A stretch of 64,000 bases of DNA from Chloroflexi bacterium 54-19 (GTDB lineage Bacteria > Chloroflexota > Chloroflexia > Chloroheliales > Chloroheliaceae): positions 124,001 to 188,000 of the forward strand of contig MKTJ01000066.1 of the NCBI GenBank assembly GCA_001898225.1, in the 5' to 3' direction. The position numbers and the translations under genes were made by a program. How positions within the stretch are numbered: the first letter of the stretch is position 1; every line of letters begins with the position of its first letter. A model generated the notes under the pieces. It had not been told where the DNA came from. It did not search any database and saw nothing but the letters and a program-made list of their open reading frames with translations. This document shows, piece by piece, positions 50,752 through 59,549 of this stretch.

Positions 50752-51111
50752 ATGGCCCTCAAAGATGTGCTAAATAAGTTCAAGACAATAAGCAGTATAG
50801 ACCTGGCCGTGCTGGTGGATAGTGATGGAATGCAAATCGAAAACTATAACCGGGGCAACCTGGATGTGGATGAAATAAGTGGGGTTGCCAGCACCGGTCT
50901 GCAAATTTCCGAGGCCCTGGGCGGCGCGACCGAGCGCGGCGAAACCCGCCAGGCTGTCCTCGAATACGCCGGGGGTACGATTATTTTAGAGCCTGTTACC
51001 GGGGATGTTATGCTGGTAGTAGTGTCGAGCGACCCCAGGAGCATCGGCAAAATTCGCTATCTCAGCAAACGCTATAAGTCCGATTTGGTAGGCGCTTTGA
51101 ACGGGCAATAA
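50752..51111 (+). CDS. Roadblock/LC7 domain protein (copy 1)
   Basis: A 119-residue MglB-like protein with AGGAG before the ATG. The order fits roadblock folds: a starting helix (LKDVLNKFKTISSID), the strand LAVLVDSDGMQIENY, a middle helix (GLQISEALGGATERGETRQ), and the strands AVLEYAGGTIILEPV and VMLVVVSS. Such proteins dimerise and act as GTPase activators of MglA. A second roadblock gene and an MglA gene follow. Confidence 0.9.
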   Translation: MALKDVLNKFKTISSIDLAVLVDSDGMQIENYNRGNLDVDEISGVASTGLQISEALGGATERGETRQAVLEYAGGTIILEPVTGDVMLVVVSSDPRSIGKIRYLSKRYKSDLVGALNGQ

Positions 51112-51260
51112 CCGGGATTGTACTAGGACAAATGGCTAGTGGTACGCTTCTGGTAAAAATGTCATACTATCTATTATAATAGAACTATTAGTGTTCAATT
51201 TAACCCGGTATGCCTTTTACCTCCCGGAAATTCTCCGGGTTGTTTAGGAGAATAAGTACT

Positions 51261-51755
51261 ATGGACCCACAATTAACCAGCCTGGTTGTTTCTACCTCTG
51301 AAACGGCTCGCATTGAAGAGACGCTGGATCATTTGATTGCCGAAACCGGCGCTAACTACTCGATGTTGCTGGATAAGAGCGGGCAGGTAATTGCGTGGTC
51401 GGGCGACACAGACCGGCAGGATATTACCTCCCTGGGGGCCTTACTGGCGGGCACATTTGCCAGTTCGCGGGAAGTAGCCCGGTTGCTTAAAGAAAAAGAA
51501 TTTAAAGTCCTCTTTCAGCAGGGTATTCGCGAGAATATTTTTACGGAACTTATCGCAGAACAGTGGATGCTGGTCGTCATGTTCGATAAACGAACCCATA
51601 TCGGCCTGGTTAAAGTCCTCAGCAAGCGGGCGACCGATGATTTGACCGGCATTCTGGACCGGGTGAAGTCCGAAAGCCGGGCTAAAGACCAGATTATCAG
51701 CACTTCTTTCCGCACCAGCGTGGAAGATACTATTGATTTGCTGTTTAAAGACTAA
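51261..51755 (+). CDS. Roadblock/LC7 domain protein (copy 2)
   Basis: The ATG at 51261 is preceded by AGGAG, and an in-frame start at 51210 has none. The 164-residue product opens with a helix (TARIEETLDHLIAETG), then NYSMLLDKSGQVIAWSG, a helix DITSLGALLAGTFASSREVARLL and strands like FTELIAEQWMLVVMFD. It ends with a longer helical tail than copy 1, which might make contacts with a partner. The fold assignment is by pattern. Confidence 0.85.
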   Translation: MDPQLTSLVVSTSETARIEETLDHLIAETGANYSMLLDKSGQVIAWSGDTDRQDITSLGALLAGTFASSREVARLLKEKEFKVLFQQGIRENIFTELIAEQWMLVVMFDKRTHIGLVKVLSKRATDDLTGILDRVKSESRAKDQIISTSFRTSVEDTIDLLFKD

Positions 51756-51888
51756 TTTTTTATTATCAAAACTTGGCTAAAGTCCTAACACTCTGCCTGC
51801 TTGTGTCAGGCTATCCGGCTTAAACTTGAATATTTAAGCTTAACCAGCGAAGCAGTCTATACCTAACTGAGAGTTTGACGGTGATAAG

Positions 51889-52467
51889 ATGGCAATAATT
51901 AACGTTGCACAGCGTGAAATCCGTTGCAAAATTGTCTATTACGGACCCGGTCTTTGCGGGAAGACCACCAACCTTAAATATATTCACAAAATGGTCCCGG
52001 AAACCGCCAAGAATAAAATGATTTCGATTGACACCGAGACCGAACGCACCCTCTTTTTTGATTTTCTGCCGCTGGACCTGGGGACCGTCCACGGCTTCCA
52101 GACGCGGTTTCATCTCTATACCGTACCGGGCCAGGTCCTCTACGAACGGACCCGCGTGGCCGTCCTGACCGGCGTGGACGGGGTGGTCTTTGTGGCGGAC
52201 AGCCAGCCCAACAAGATGCGCGATAATATCGAGAGCCTCCGGGAACTGGCCCAGAATATCAAGAATGAAGGTAAAAAATTCAAAGATTTCCCCCTGGTAC
52301 TGCAATACAACAAACGCGACATGCCCAACGCCGTCCCGCTGGAACAGATGAATTACTACCTGAATTCCCAGCTAAACGCCCGCTCTTTCGAGGCTGTTGC
52401 CAGCCGGGGGGTGGGGGTCTTTGATACCCTGAAATTCATCAGTAAACTGGTTATCAGCAAGCTCTAA
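51889..52467 (+). CDS. MglA-type Ras-like small GTPase
   Basis: A 192-residue GTPase with P-loop GPGLCGKT (19-26), the atypical switch II TVPGQ (78-82) that marks MglA in place of the usual DxxG, and the guanine-specificity motif NKRD (141-144). In Myxococcus, MglA sets cell polarity and motility, with roadblock protein MglB as its GTPase activator. The two upstream roadblock genes and the DUF4388 gene after it fit this plan. What process it steers in this organism is unknown. Confidence 0.95.
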   Translation: MAIINVAQREIRCKIVYYGPGLCGKTTNLKYIHKMVPETAKNKMISIDTETERTLFFDFLPLDLGTVHGFQTRFHLYTVPGQVLYERTRVAVLTGVDGVVFVADSQPNKMRDNIESLRELAQNIKNEGKKFKDFPLVLQYNKRDMPNAVPLEQMNYYLNSQLNARSFEAVASRGVGVFDTLKFISKLVISKL

Positions 52468-52583
52468 AACCCGCCCGGCCTGGGTTAGTCCGGTTTCGGG
52501 TTCTCCACTTGTTTGAAATTTCAGATTATTTAAATTAAAATTAGGTCCTGGCTGTTTAAGTGAATTGATAAAGGAAGCAGACG

Positions 52584-53378
52584 GTGGAAGGGCCACTCGC
52601 TGAATTTTCGATTACGGATATAATCTCCCTGGTAAGCCTGGGCAAACGGACGGGCCGGGCCGAAATTAGCGGCCAGCTCAACGGCCACCAGGTCTCCGGG
52701 GCGCTTTTCTTTAAGAGCGGCAACGTTTGCCAGGCTACCCTGCTCGATTTGCCGGCCCTCGAAGCCGCCCTCACCTTTTTTATCTTCGAGGACGGCTATT
52801 TTCATTTCTACCAGGGCCAGGCTCCCGACCGCGAAGATCTCAAAGTTTCCAACGAAATGCTCATCATGCAGGGGATTAACCGCCTCGACCAGTGGAAAGA
52901 GATTCGCCCGCTGGTCCATCCTGGCGATGTCCCGGTGCTGCCGGTTAAGCCCTCCGGGTTAAACGGGGGCGTGACCCTCAAACCGGACGACTGGCGATTT
53001 CTTACCTATAGCAACGGTCAGCTTGATATTTTTGCCCTCGGTGAAAAATCTAAACTGGGCCAGTTTAAGGCGACCCTGGCGATGGCCGACCTCTTAAAAA
53101 TGGGGTTGGTGGAAAAAAAGCCGCGCACGCCGGGGGCCGTTTTTTATCCCGAACTGGAAAGCCTGGCCCTGAGCCAGTTAGGCCAACCGGCCCAAAACCT
53201 GGTGGAGCAAGCCTACCAGCGGGCCGGGTTCCGCGCCGATGCCGAGCTAACCCTCGAACAGGCTATCCAGGTGGTCAATCACTTCCGGCGCCTCTCCGCC
53301 CTGCTGGTCGGTCCCGGCCCCTCCGAAATGCTCGACGAACAAATCCGGGGCAAGCTTCGCCACCTCTATCACCGCTAA
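52584..53378 (+). CDS. DUF4388 (PatA N-terminal-like) domain protein
   Basis: GTG start with AAGGAAG before it. The 264-residue protein begins with the DUF4388 pattern EGPLAEFSITDIISLVSLGKRTGRAEI..., ALFFKSGNVCQATL, and AALTFFIFEDGYFHF (residues about 1-95). A second half of about 150 residues, ending in helices, is not recognised. DUF4388 proteins often stand with response regulators and MglA-type GTPases in bacteria with gliding or polarity systems. A receiver gene converges on the other strand. Confidence 0.85.
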   Translation: MEGPLAEFSITDIISLVSLGKRTGRAEISGQLNGHQVSGALFFKSGNVCQATLLDLPALEAALTFFIFEDGYFHFYQGQAPDREDLKVSNEMLIMQGINRLDQWKEIRPLVHPGDVPVLPVKPSGLNGGVTLKPDDWRFLTYSNGQLDIFALGEKSKLGQFKATLAMADLLKMGLVEKKPRTPGAVFYPELESLALSQLGQPAQNLVEQAYQRAGFRADAELTLEQAIQVVNHFRRLSALLVGPGPSEMLDEQIRGKLRHLYHR

Positions 53379-53406
53379 ATTCTAACCGCTTTAGTTTTTT
53401 AATACT

Positions 53407-53853
53407 TTAGAGACCGGGATCGGAGTTTTCTTCGGTACTGACAATTTTTTTGGCGAGACCGGCCTCGTCACTTTCCCAGGCTTTCCCGATCTGGGTTTCC
53501 ACTGCGTTCAGCAAATCGTCAATATCGAACGGCTTTAGCACCACGATAACCCCTTTTGCCGCCAGGTGACCTTCCCCTTCCACGACTGTTTTAGAATTTG
53601 TCGTACACAGTACCACCGGGATAGAGGCCGTTTCGCGGACCATCTTCAGTTTCTGCAAAAACTGCCAGGCCTGTTTTTCGTCGGTCGGTGGGTGGTCGCT
53701 GATAATCAGGTCGGGTGCGACCCTTTTAACGAGGTCAATATCGCGGGTGCTATAGGAATGTAAGGCTACCTCGTAACCTTCGCCGGTCAGAATATCGGCA
53801 AATAATTGCAGAATCTCCTGGGTATCATTGATGACTAAGATTTTTTTGGGCAC
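53407..53853 (-). CDS. Response regulator receiver protein
   Basis: A 148-residue CheY-like protein. The phospho-acceptor Asp52 (DLIISDHPPTD) and the conserved Lys in VVLKPFD are present. The first acidic residue is changed: Asn9-Asp10 in place of Asp-Asp, which could alter magnesium binding. The last 25 residues form a short acidic tail. No output domain is present. It ends the MglA/roadblock/DUF4388 region and may signal to it. Confidence 0.9.
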   Translation of the reverse strand: MPKKILVINDTQEILQLFADILTGEGYEVALHSYSTRDIDLVKRVAPDLIISDHPPTDEKQAWQFLQKLKMVRETASIPVVLCTTNSKTVVEGEGHLAAKGVIVVLKPFDIDDLLNAVETQIGKAWESDEAGLAKKIVSTEENSDPGL

Positions 53854-53930
53854 AACCTGGCTCCTTTGTATGGTAAGACCCTTTGAGACGAATTTTATTG
53901 GAATGACCTATTTTACCATAACGCGCTACT

Positions 53931-56864
53931 CTACCGTTTCAAAACTCTTTTTAGTAAATTCAAATCCTCACGGGTAACCGTGCGAGTAACCGCCAGTGTT
54001 CCCAGGTAAACCACCCCGCCCACCCCGATGGTCACGATAAACTGGTGGATACCGGCCAGGCTAAGGCCGAAAAGGACTGCCATCATAACTCCTGCCGCCA
54101 GGACTGGGCGCCACCCGGTCGTGATTAACGGCACCGAACCTTTCCCCAGCGCCCGCCACATAATCCAACTGAAGGGCACAAGCAAGACCAGTTCGGTCAC
54201 GATGGTAATCGCCGAGGACGCCTGGTAGCCGTACAGGGGGATTAGGACCAGGTTCAGCGTGATATTGATAATTGCCGCTACCACGACGGCCCAGGTGATA
54301 CTGCGCTGTTTATCTATCGCAATCAGCACATACTGGGTCAGCCCGTTGATATAGCTGAACGGCAGGAACCAGATCAGAATTTGCAGGGCAATCGCCCCGC
54401 CCGGCAGGTAGTCGGGACCGCCCAGGAAGTTGATGAGGTCGTAAGCGATAAAGAGCGTGCCCGCTGAAACCGGCAGGGCGATAATCAGGAGCAGCCGCAA
54501 GCCTTCCCGGTAGACCCGCAACAGGTTTTCTTTTTTGTCAGCCCCGTAGACCGAAAAGAGCGGGAAAAGAGCAATCGTCAGGGTCGAGGGGATAATCAGG
54601 AGGGCGTCAATAAACTTGTAGGCCGAGTTGTAGAGACCGAGTTCGGTATCGCCCCGGAAGGCGCCCAGCAAAATTCCGTCCGACTTAAACAGGATATTTA
54701 TAATCAGGCCGTTTAGCATGAGCGGGAACGAACCGGCCAGGAGCGTTTTAGCCAGGCTGCGGTCGTAGAATTTCGGGCTGAGCTTTGGCTTGAAGACCTG
54801 TTTATTCTGGAGCGATTCGAGGACGGCCACCTGGATAAAATTGACGACCACCGAGGACGCCGCCAGCCCGACCACGCCCCACCCGGCCAGGAGCGCCGCG
54901 AGACCCAGCGGCACCTTGATAATGGAGGCCAGGAGTTGCCCGGCGGCCAGGTATTCAAACTTTTCGTAGCCCCGGAAGACCGTCGTAATCGACCCGGCCA
55001 GGGCGGTCGGCCAGAAGCCAATCATCAGCAGGATGATGGCCCAGGCGGTCGCGGGGGTGAGGTTGCCGCTCAGGCCAAACCCGGCAATCCAGACCAGGGA
55101 TAAGGGCAGGGCCGCCACCGAAAAGCCGAGCCGCAGGAAAAGCTTGGTCACGAACAACCGGTTTATCTGGGCGGCGGAGTCCGGTTGCTGGCGGGCGCGG
55201 GCAATCTCCCGCGTGACCAGTCCTTCCAGGCCGAAGTCACAGATGGTCGCGAAAAAAAGCCAGGTCGTGACCGCAAAGGTATACTGGCCGTTGCCGTCCG
55301 GCCCCAGGAGGCGCAGCACGAAAATGGCGTAGGCAAAATCAATCACTTTGCCGGTTAGCTGGGCGAAAAGCGGGGTCGCGCTGTTTTTGACGACCCGGCG
55401 GAGCGGGTGGTCGTTCTCGTCCTCGCGGTAAAACCGGACCCACCCGACAACTGCCGCCAGCAGCGCCAGCGAAATCAGGGTCAGGAAAGCGGCGTACAGT
55501 CCCAGCGTAAAAGAGAGCGGATTGTAGCGGAGCCGGAAGGTATATTCGCCGCTGTGGGGTGGGTTTTTCGGGTCAAAGGTTATGGTAGCGACCTGTAAAC
55601 CGGTTGGGCTCGCGCCTACCACCTGCACGTTGGGGTTGCCCTCGGCCTTCTTGTCGGTGCCTCTCCCCTCGAATAGCTGCCCACCCCATCCGGTCTGGGC
55701 CGGATTGGCCGGTAAAGGCGCGGCACTGTCGCCCGCCTGGACCCGGACTTCGACCTGGACAGGTTGGCCGGGAGTGACCGTAAGTAATTCGAAGTGGATT
55801 AGCCAATCATTGATATAAAGCACGGTTGGGTCAACCTGGATGGCTCCCTTGACCTGCACGTTGCCCACCCCAACATTAGTGCAACAATCAGCCGGGGTCG
55901 GGTTGGTGTAGGCCAGGCGCGGGAACAACTGCGGCCCGGCGATAAAAAAGCCGCCCAGCATCGCCAACAGCAAGAACCCGGCGACCCGGATATAACGGCG
56001 CAAGCCCTGGCCCGCGCTCCGGTTGCGCCACCAGCCTTCCCGGCCCAGCCACCAGGCCGCCACGACCGCATAAAGCAGCAGGGTCAGCGGTAAGGGGCCG
56101 CTTAAAGCTATCAGACCGAGCGGCAAGGCCAGCGCGATTAACCCCAGTATCCGCCTGCGCCAGTGGACCAGCAACAAAGCGGGGGGCAGCCAGGCCAGCG
56201 CGGCCAGCGCGTCGGGACGGAGCGGTCCGGCCAGCAACAGCAAAAGGACTACCACTACCCCGATTAAGCCTTTAGCGGCCAAACTCAGGGGCCGTCCGCG
56301 CGGCCAGAGTTGGCGGGCCAATCCGCTTAAACCTAGCCCCAGTAACCATAAATGAAAGATAGCAAAAGCGACCGGGCCGTTGTCCGGCCCGCCCAGGTAA
56401 TAAATCAAGCTGCCGGGATAGAGTAAAGGGGCGTGGCTTAGTTCGAGAAGCGGGTGTTTGGCGCCGCTAAAGCTCCAAAGCGGCATTTGCCCATTTTTCA
56501 GGCTAAACCCGGCGGCGTCCCAATCGGCGTAAAAGGCGGGGTCTGCCGGAAAAGGGCTGTAGCCGGTAGCGGTGGTTACCAGGTTGAAAGTAGAGGGTTC
56601 GGGGTCAGGGTTACGCAGGGCCGGGAAATAAAAAAGCAGGCTCAGCAATGCCAGTCCCACGGCGGCGAACAGCCAGAAACGCCAGGGAAACCCTTTCGGG
56701 AGGGTTGGTCGGGCAGGTTGAGGTGGAGAAACCAGCGGGGAATTGATAGACAAGTTATAAAAACCCTGAACGATTTTCAAATTTCGGCTAATAAATGAGC
56801 AAATCCTGCCAGGATTATAGATTTGGGCCTGCCCGGTGTCAACCGGGAAATGGGTAACTGACAA
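53931..56864 (-). CDS. Fusion: YfhO-like membrane protein with Wzx/MATE-type flippase
   Basis: A 977-residue multi-pass protein from a single frame. The first half (to about residue 480) has membrane helices and a pattern like YfhO-type or GT-C membrane proteins (DWDAAGFSLKNGQMPLWSF, GVGNVQVKGAIQVDPTVLYI, and a final FRLRYNPLSFTLGLYAAFLTL). From about 487 to the end it is a full flippase of the oligosaccharide/MVF group (SATPLFAQLTGKVIDFAYAIFVLRLLGPDGNGQYTFA). The TTG start at 56864 has no ribosome binding site. A TTG near 56753 is an alternative. The fusion could couple lipid-linked sugar handling to flipping, but this is only a guess. Confidence 0.75.
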   Translation of the reverse strand: MSVTHFPVDTGQAQIYNPGRICSFISRNLKIVQGFYNLSINSPLVSPPQPARPTLPKGFPWRFWLFAAVGLALLSLLFYFPALRNPDPEPSTFNLVTTATGYSPFPADPAFYADWDAAGFSLKNGQMPLWSFSGAKHPLLELSHAPLLYPGSLIYYLGGPDNGPVAFAIFHLWLLGLGLSGLARQLWPRGRPLSLAAKGLIGVVVVLLLLLAGPLRPDALAALAWLPPALLLVHWRRRILGLIALALPLGLIALSGPLPLTLLLYAVVAAWWLGREGWWRNRSAGQGLRRYIRVAGFLLLAMLGGFFIAGPQLFPRLAYTNPTPADCCTNVGVGNVQVKGAIQVDPTVLYINDWLIHFELLTVTPGQPVQVEVRVQAGDSAAPLPANPAQTGWGGQLFEGRGTDKKAEGNPNVQVVGASPTGLQVATITFDPKNPPHSGEYTFRLRYNPLSFTLGLYAAFLTLISLALLAAVVGWVRFYREDENDHPLRRVVKNSATPLFAQLTGKVIDFAYAIFVLRLLGPDGNGQYTFAVTTWLFFATICDFGLEGLVTREIARARQQPDSAAQINRLFVTKLFLRLGFSVAALPLSLVWIAGFGLSGNLTPATAWAIILLMIGFWPTALAGSITTVFRGYEKFEYLAAGQLLASIIKVPLGLAALLAGWGVVGLAASSVVVNFIQVAVLESLQNKQVFKPKLSPKFYDRSLAKTLLAGSFPLMLNGLIINILFKSDGILLGAFRGDTELGLYNSAYKFIDALLIIPSTLTIALFPLFSVYGADKKENLLRVYREGLRLLLIIALPVSAGTLFIAYDLINFLGGPDYLPGGAIALQILIWFLPFSYINGLTQYVLIAIDKQRSITWAVVVAAIINITLNLVLIPLYGYQASSAITIVTELVLLVPFSWIMWRALGKGSVPLITTGWRPVLAAGVMMAVLFGLSLAGIHQFIVTIGVGGVVYLGTLAVTRTVTREDLNLLKRVLKR

Positions 56865-56895
56865 AGCGGTAACGCCTATGGTAAAATCATGTTTC

Positions 56896-56926
56896 GTGAC
56901 AGAAGCCGGTAAGTCTATTTTATAAT
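56896..56926 (+). promoter_or_regulatory. Possible promoter of the histidine phosphatase operon
   Basis: A perfect TATAAT (56921-56926) with GTGACA (56896-56901) upstream, but the spacer is 19 bases. Confidence 0.4.
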
Positions 56927-56957
56927 TGTAAAATGTAGAAGGGAACTCGAAGCTCAG

Positions 56958-57668
56958 ATGTTAATGGAAACGCCCGGCCCGTTGGCCGAGCATCCCCGGA
57001 CGGGTCTCCACAAGGCGGCGACCGCTTTGGAACCCAATCAAATTGGCCTGGGTGGTTCGTTGTTTCTATGCCGTCATGCCGAAGTTGATAATCCCCAACA
57101 GGTTTTGTACGGGCGGTTGCCGCGTTTTGGTCTGACCGAATATGGTCGCCAGCAGGCCATCGAAATGGCCGGGTTCCTGGCCGAGCAGGATTTAGCCGCC
57201 ATCTATGTCAGCCCCTTGCTGCGGGCCCGCCAGACCGCCAGGGCCATCCAGGCCAGGTTCCCCCACTTGAAACTCCAGGCCGACCGCAACCTGCTGGAAG
57301 TCGATACCAGTTACGATGGGCGACCTTTGAGCGAGATTGGCGATTTTAACTTTTACGAGCCGCTGGGCCATCCCGACGACGAAACCATCGAAATGGTCCG
57401 CGACCGGGTTTTGAAATTCGTCCGGCGGGCCATGACCCGGCATAAAGGCGAGAAAATCGCGGCGGTTTCACATGGTGACGTGGTGGTTATCCTGCACGCC
57501 TTTTATTTTGGGTTTCCTATGGAACTTGCCAGCCTCCGCGCCCCTAATTTCTATCCCGAACGGGCCTCGGTGACGCGCTATGATTTTCCACCCGAAGGCT
57601 TTACCCTGGACGCCGACCGGGTCCAGATAAGCTATTACGACGCGCCTTTTCCCCATACAAAGGAGTAA
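56958..57668 (+). CDS. Histidine phosphatase family protein
   Basis: A 236-residue phosphoglycerate-mutase-like protein. The catalytic motif is CRHAEVDN (the RHG motif with Ala). After it come YGRLPRFGLTEYGRQQA, AIYVSPLLRARQTA with the second Arg, and AVSHGDVVV near residue 170 with the second His. Enzymes of this family remove phosphate from small molecules such as alpha-ribazole phosphate, sugar phosphates or phosphoproteins. The specific target is not known. The next gene starts eight bases later. Confidence 0.9.
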   Translation: MLMETPGPLAEHPRTGLHKAATALEPNQIGLGGSLFLCRHAEVDNPQQVLYGRLPRFGLTEYGRQQAIEMAGFLAEQDLAAIYVSPLLRARQTARAIQARFPHLKLQADRNLLEVDTSYDGRPLSEIGDFNFYEPLGHPDDETIEMVRDRVLKFVRRAMTRHKGEKIAAVSHGDVVVILHAFYFGFPMELASLRAPNFYPERASVTRYDFPPEGFTLDADRVQISYYDAPFPHTKE

Positions 57669-57675
57669 AATCGTT

Positions 57676-58143
57676 ATGTCGGAAGAAAATAAAGCGTTAC
57701 CCGAAATCTCGACCCCGCCCCCGGCCCTTAAACGCCTGGAACGGCTGGTCGGTAAATGGACCATGACCGGGCGCAGCATCGGTTCCGACAAAGACAATAT
57801 TACCGGGACAGCCAATTTCGAATGGCTGCCCGGTGGTTATTTTCTTAAAAACGACGGCAATATCGAAGTAGATGGGTTCAAGTTCTGGAGCATGGAAATC
57901 ATCGGCTACGACCCGGCGATTGACGCCTTTACCTCGCACGTATATTCCAGCATGGAAAGCCAGGTCAGGGTCTATCACTGGGATTTTCAGGGTGATACCC
58001 TGACCCACTGGGAAGAAACTTCGAAGTACACTGGGACTATCAGCCCCGACGGCAAGACCATCGCGGGCGGTTGGCGGCCCCTCGAAGGCCATGAAAGTAA
58101 CGAAGGCAACACCTACGACGCGCTGATGACCCGCACAGAATAG
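57676..58143 (+). CDS. DUF1579-like protein
   Basis: A 155-residue soluble protein. Pattern GKWTMTGR, then NFEWLPGGYFLKND, and IIGYDPAIDAFTSHVYSS with DGKTIAGGW near the end fits DUF1579-type lipocalin-like beta-barrels, which are thought to bind small hydrophobic molecules. Function unknown. It is sandwiched between the histidine phosphatase and M20 peptidase genes, and all three look co-transcribed. Confidence 0.75.
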   Translation: MSEENKALPEISTPPPALKRLERLVGKWTMTGRSIGSDKDNITGTANFEWLPGGYFLKNDGNIEVDGFKFWSMEIIGYDPAIDAFTSHVYSSMESQVRVYHWDFQGDTLTHWEETSKYTGTISPDGKTIAGGWRPLEGHESNEGNTYDALMTRTE

Positions 58144-58173
58144 TATCTCAGCAGAAAAAGCAGGGGAAAATAA

Positions 58174-59487
58174 ATGACCGATACCGCGAAACCATCCTTT
58201 TCCACGAATTTTTCTCTGGCGGTCACCCGTGCCACCAGCCGGGCTTTGGCTGCCCTGGACATGGCCGGGTTGGTCGAAATGGTCCGAGAACTGGTCCGCC
58301 AGCCGAGTGTGACTGGCACCGCCGCCGAGAGCGCCGCCCAGCACTGGTTCGCCGGAAAACTGCGCGAGAACTCTTTCCAGACCGACCTGTGGCAGTTCGA
58401 TTTACCGGCCCTCCTGGCCGACCCCGATTTTCCCGGCCTGGAAGTGCCGCGCGAGGAAGGCTGGGGCCTGGTGGGCAGTTGGGGCGGCGAGAACGGCCCG
58501 ACCCTGGTCTTGAACGGCCATATGGACGTGGTGCCGCCGGGTGACCTCAACCAGTGGACCGGGCACGACCCCTATAGTGGAACGCTGGCGGATGGCAAGA
58601 TTTTCGGGCGGGGGGCCTGTGACATGAAAGGTGGCCTGGCCTGTAACCTCTACGCTGTCAAGGCTATCCAGGCGGCAGGTATCCGGCTCAAAGGAAAGGT
58701 CTTGCTGGAATCGGTGGTCGCGGAAGAAGACGGTGGGCTTGGTACTTTCGCCACTTTGCGGCGGGGCTACCGGGGCGATGCTGCGATTATCACCGAGCCA
58801 ACCAATCTCGATATTATCCCGGCCTGCGCCGGGGCGCTCACCTTTCGCCTGAAAATCACCGGCCTTTCGGCCCACGCCAGCGTCCGCCGGGAAGGGGTCA
58901 GCGTTATCGAGAAATTCTGGCCGGTCTGGCAGGCCCTGGAAGAGTTGGAAGCTCGCCGGAACGCCGCCGGGCATCCCCTGATGGCCCGCTATGGCTTGCC
59001 TTACCCGCTCAGCATCGGTACCCTAAAAGCTGGGGACTGGCCTAGCAGCGTCCCCGACCTGCTCGAAGCGGAAGGCCGGTTGGGTGTGGCGCTCGGTGAA
59101 GACCCGCAAGAGGCCCGGCGCGAACTGGAAGAAGCCATCGGCGAGGTTTGCCGTAAAGACCCCTGGCTGCAAAACCACCCGGTCGAGGTTGACTGGTTTG
59201 GCGGACAGTTCGCCAGCGGCCAGTTGCCCGCCGGTCACGGTCTATTGGACCTGGTAGCCCGGACTCACTCAAGGCTGCACGGGAATACCCCGGGGCTCCA
59301 CGGCGCTTCTTACGGCAGTGATTTACGTTTGATGGTCGGGTTGGGTAACGTCCCGACCCTGCATTACGGGCCGGGTCACGTCAACCTGGCGCACGCCCCG
59401 AACGAAATGGTCCCGGTGAGCGACCTGGAAACGGTTGCCCGGACCCTGATTGCGGTAGTCTTACAATTTTGTGGTGTTGAGGAATAG
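58174..59487 (+). CDS. M20 family metallopeptidase (ArgE/DapE type)
   Basis: A 437-residue enzyme with CAGGGGAA before the ATG. Metal-binding blocks are visible: NGHMDVVPPG (with His and Asp), GRGACDMKGGLA (with the bridging Asp) and VAEEDGG (with the catalytic Glu and a ligand). The dimerisation part with SAHASVRREGVSV is near residue 230. It resembles ArgE/DapE/carboxypeptidase G2 and removes an acyl or amino acid group from a small amide. The precise substrate is unknown. Confidence 0.92.
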   Translation: MTDTAKPSFSTNFSLAVTRATSRALAALDMAGLVEMVRELVRQPSVTGTAAESAAQHWFAGKLRENSFQTDLWQFDLPALLADPDFPGLEVPREEGWGLVGSWGGENGPTLVLNGHMDVVPPGDLNQWTGHDPYSGTLADGKIFGRGACDMKGGLACNLYAVKAIQAAGIRLKGKVLLESVVAEEDGGLGTFATLRRGYRGDAAIITEPTNLDIIPACAGALTFRLKITGLSAHASVRREGVSVIEKFWPVWQALEELEARRNAAGHPLMARYGLPYPLSIGTLKAGDWPSSVPDLLEAEGRLGVALGEDPQEARRELEEAIGEVCRKDPWLQNHPVEVDWFGGQFASGQLPAGHGLLDLVARTHSRLHGNTPGLHGASYGSDLRLMVGLGNVPTLHYGPGHVNLAHAPNEMVPVSDLETVARTLIAVVLQFCGVEE

Positions 59488-59549
59488 TTTTCCGGTTAAT
59501 TAACGTTCCAGAAAAGAACTTAGAAAAGAACTTAGAAAGAAGAACTAAA

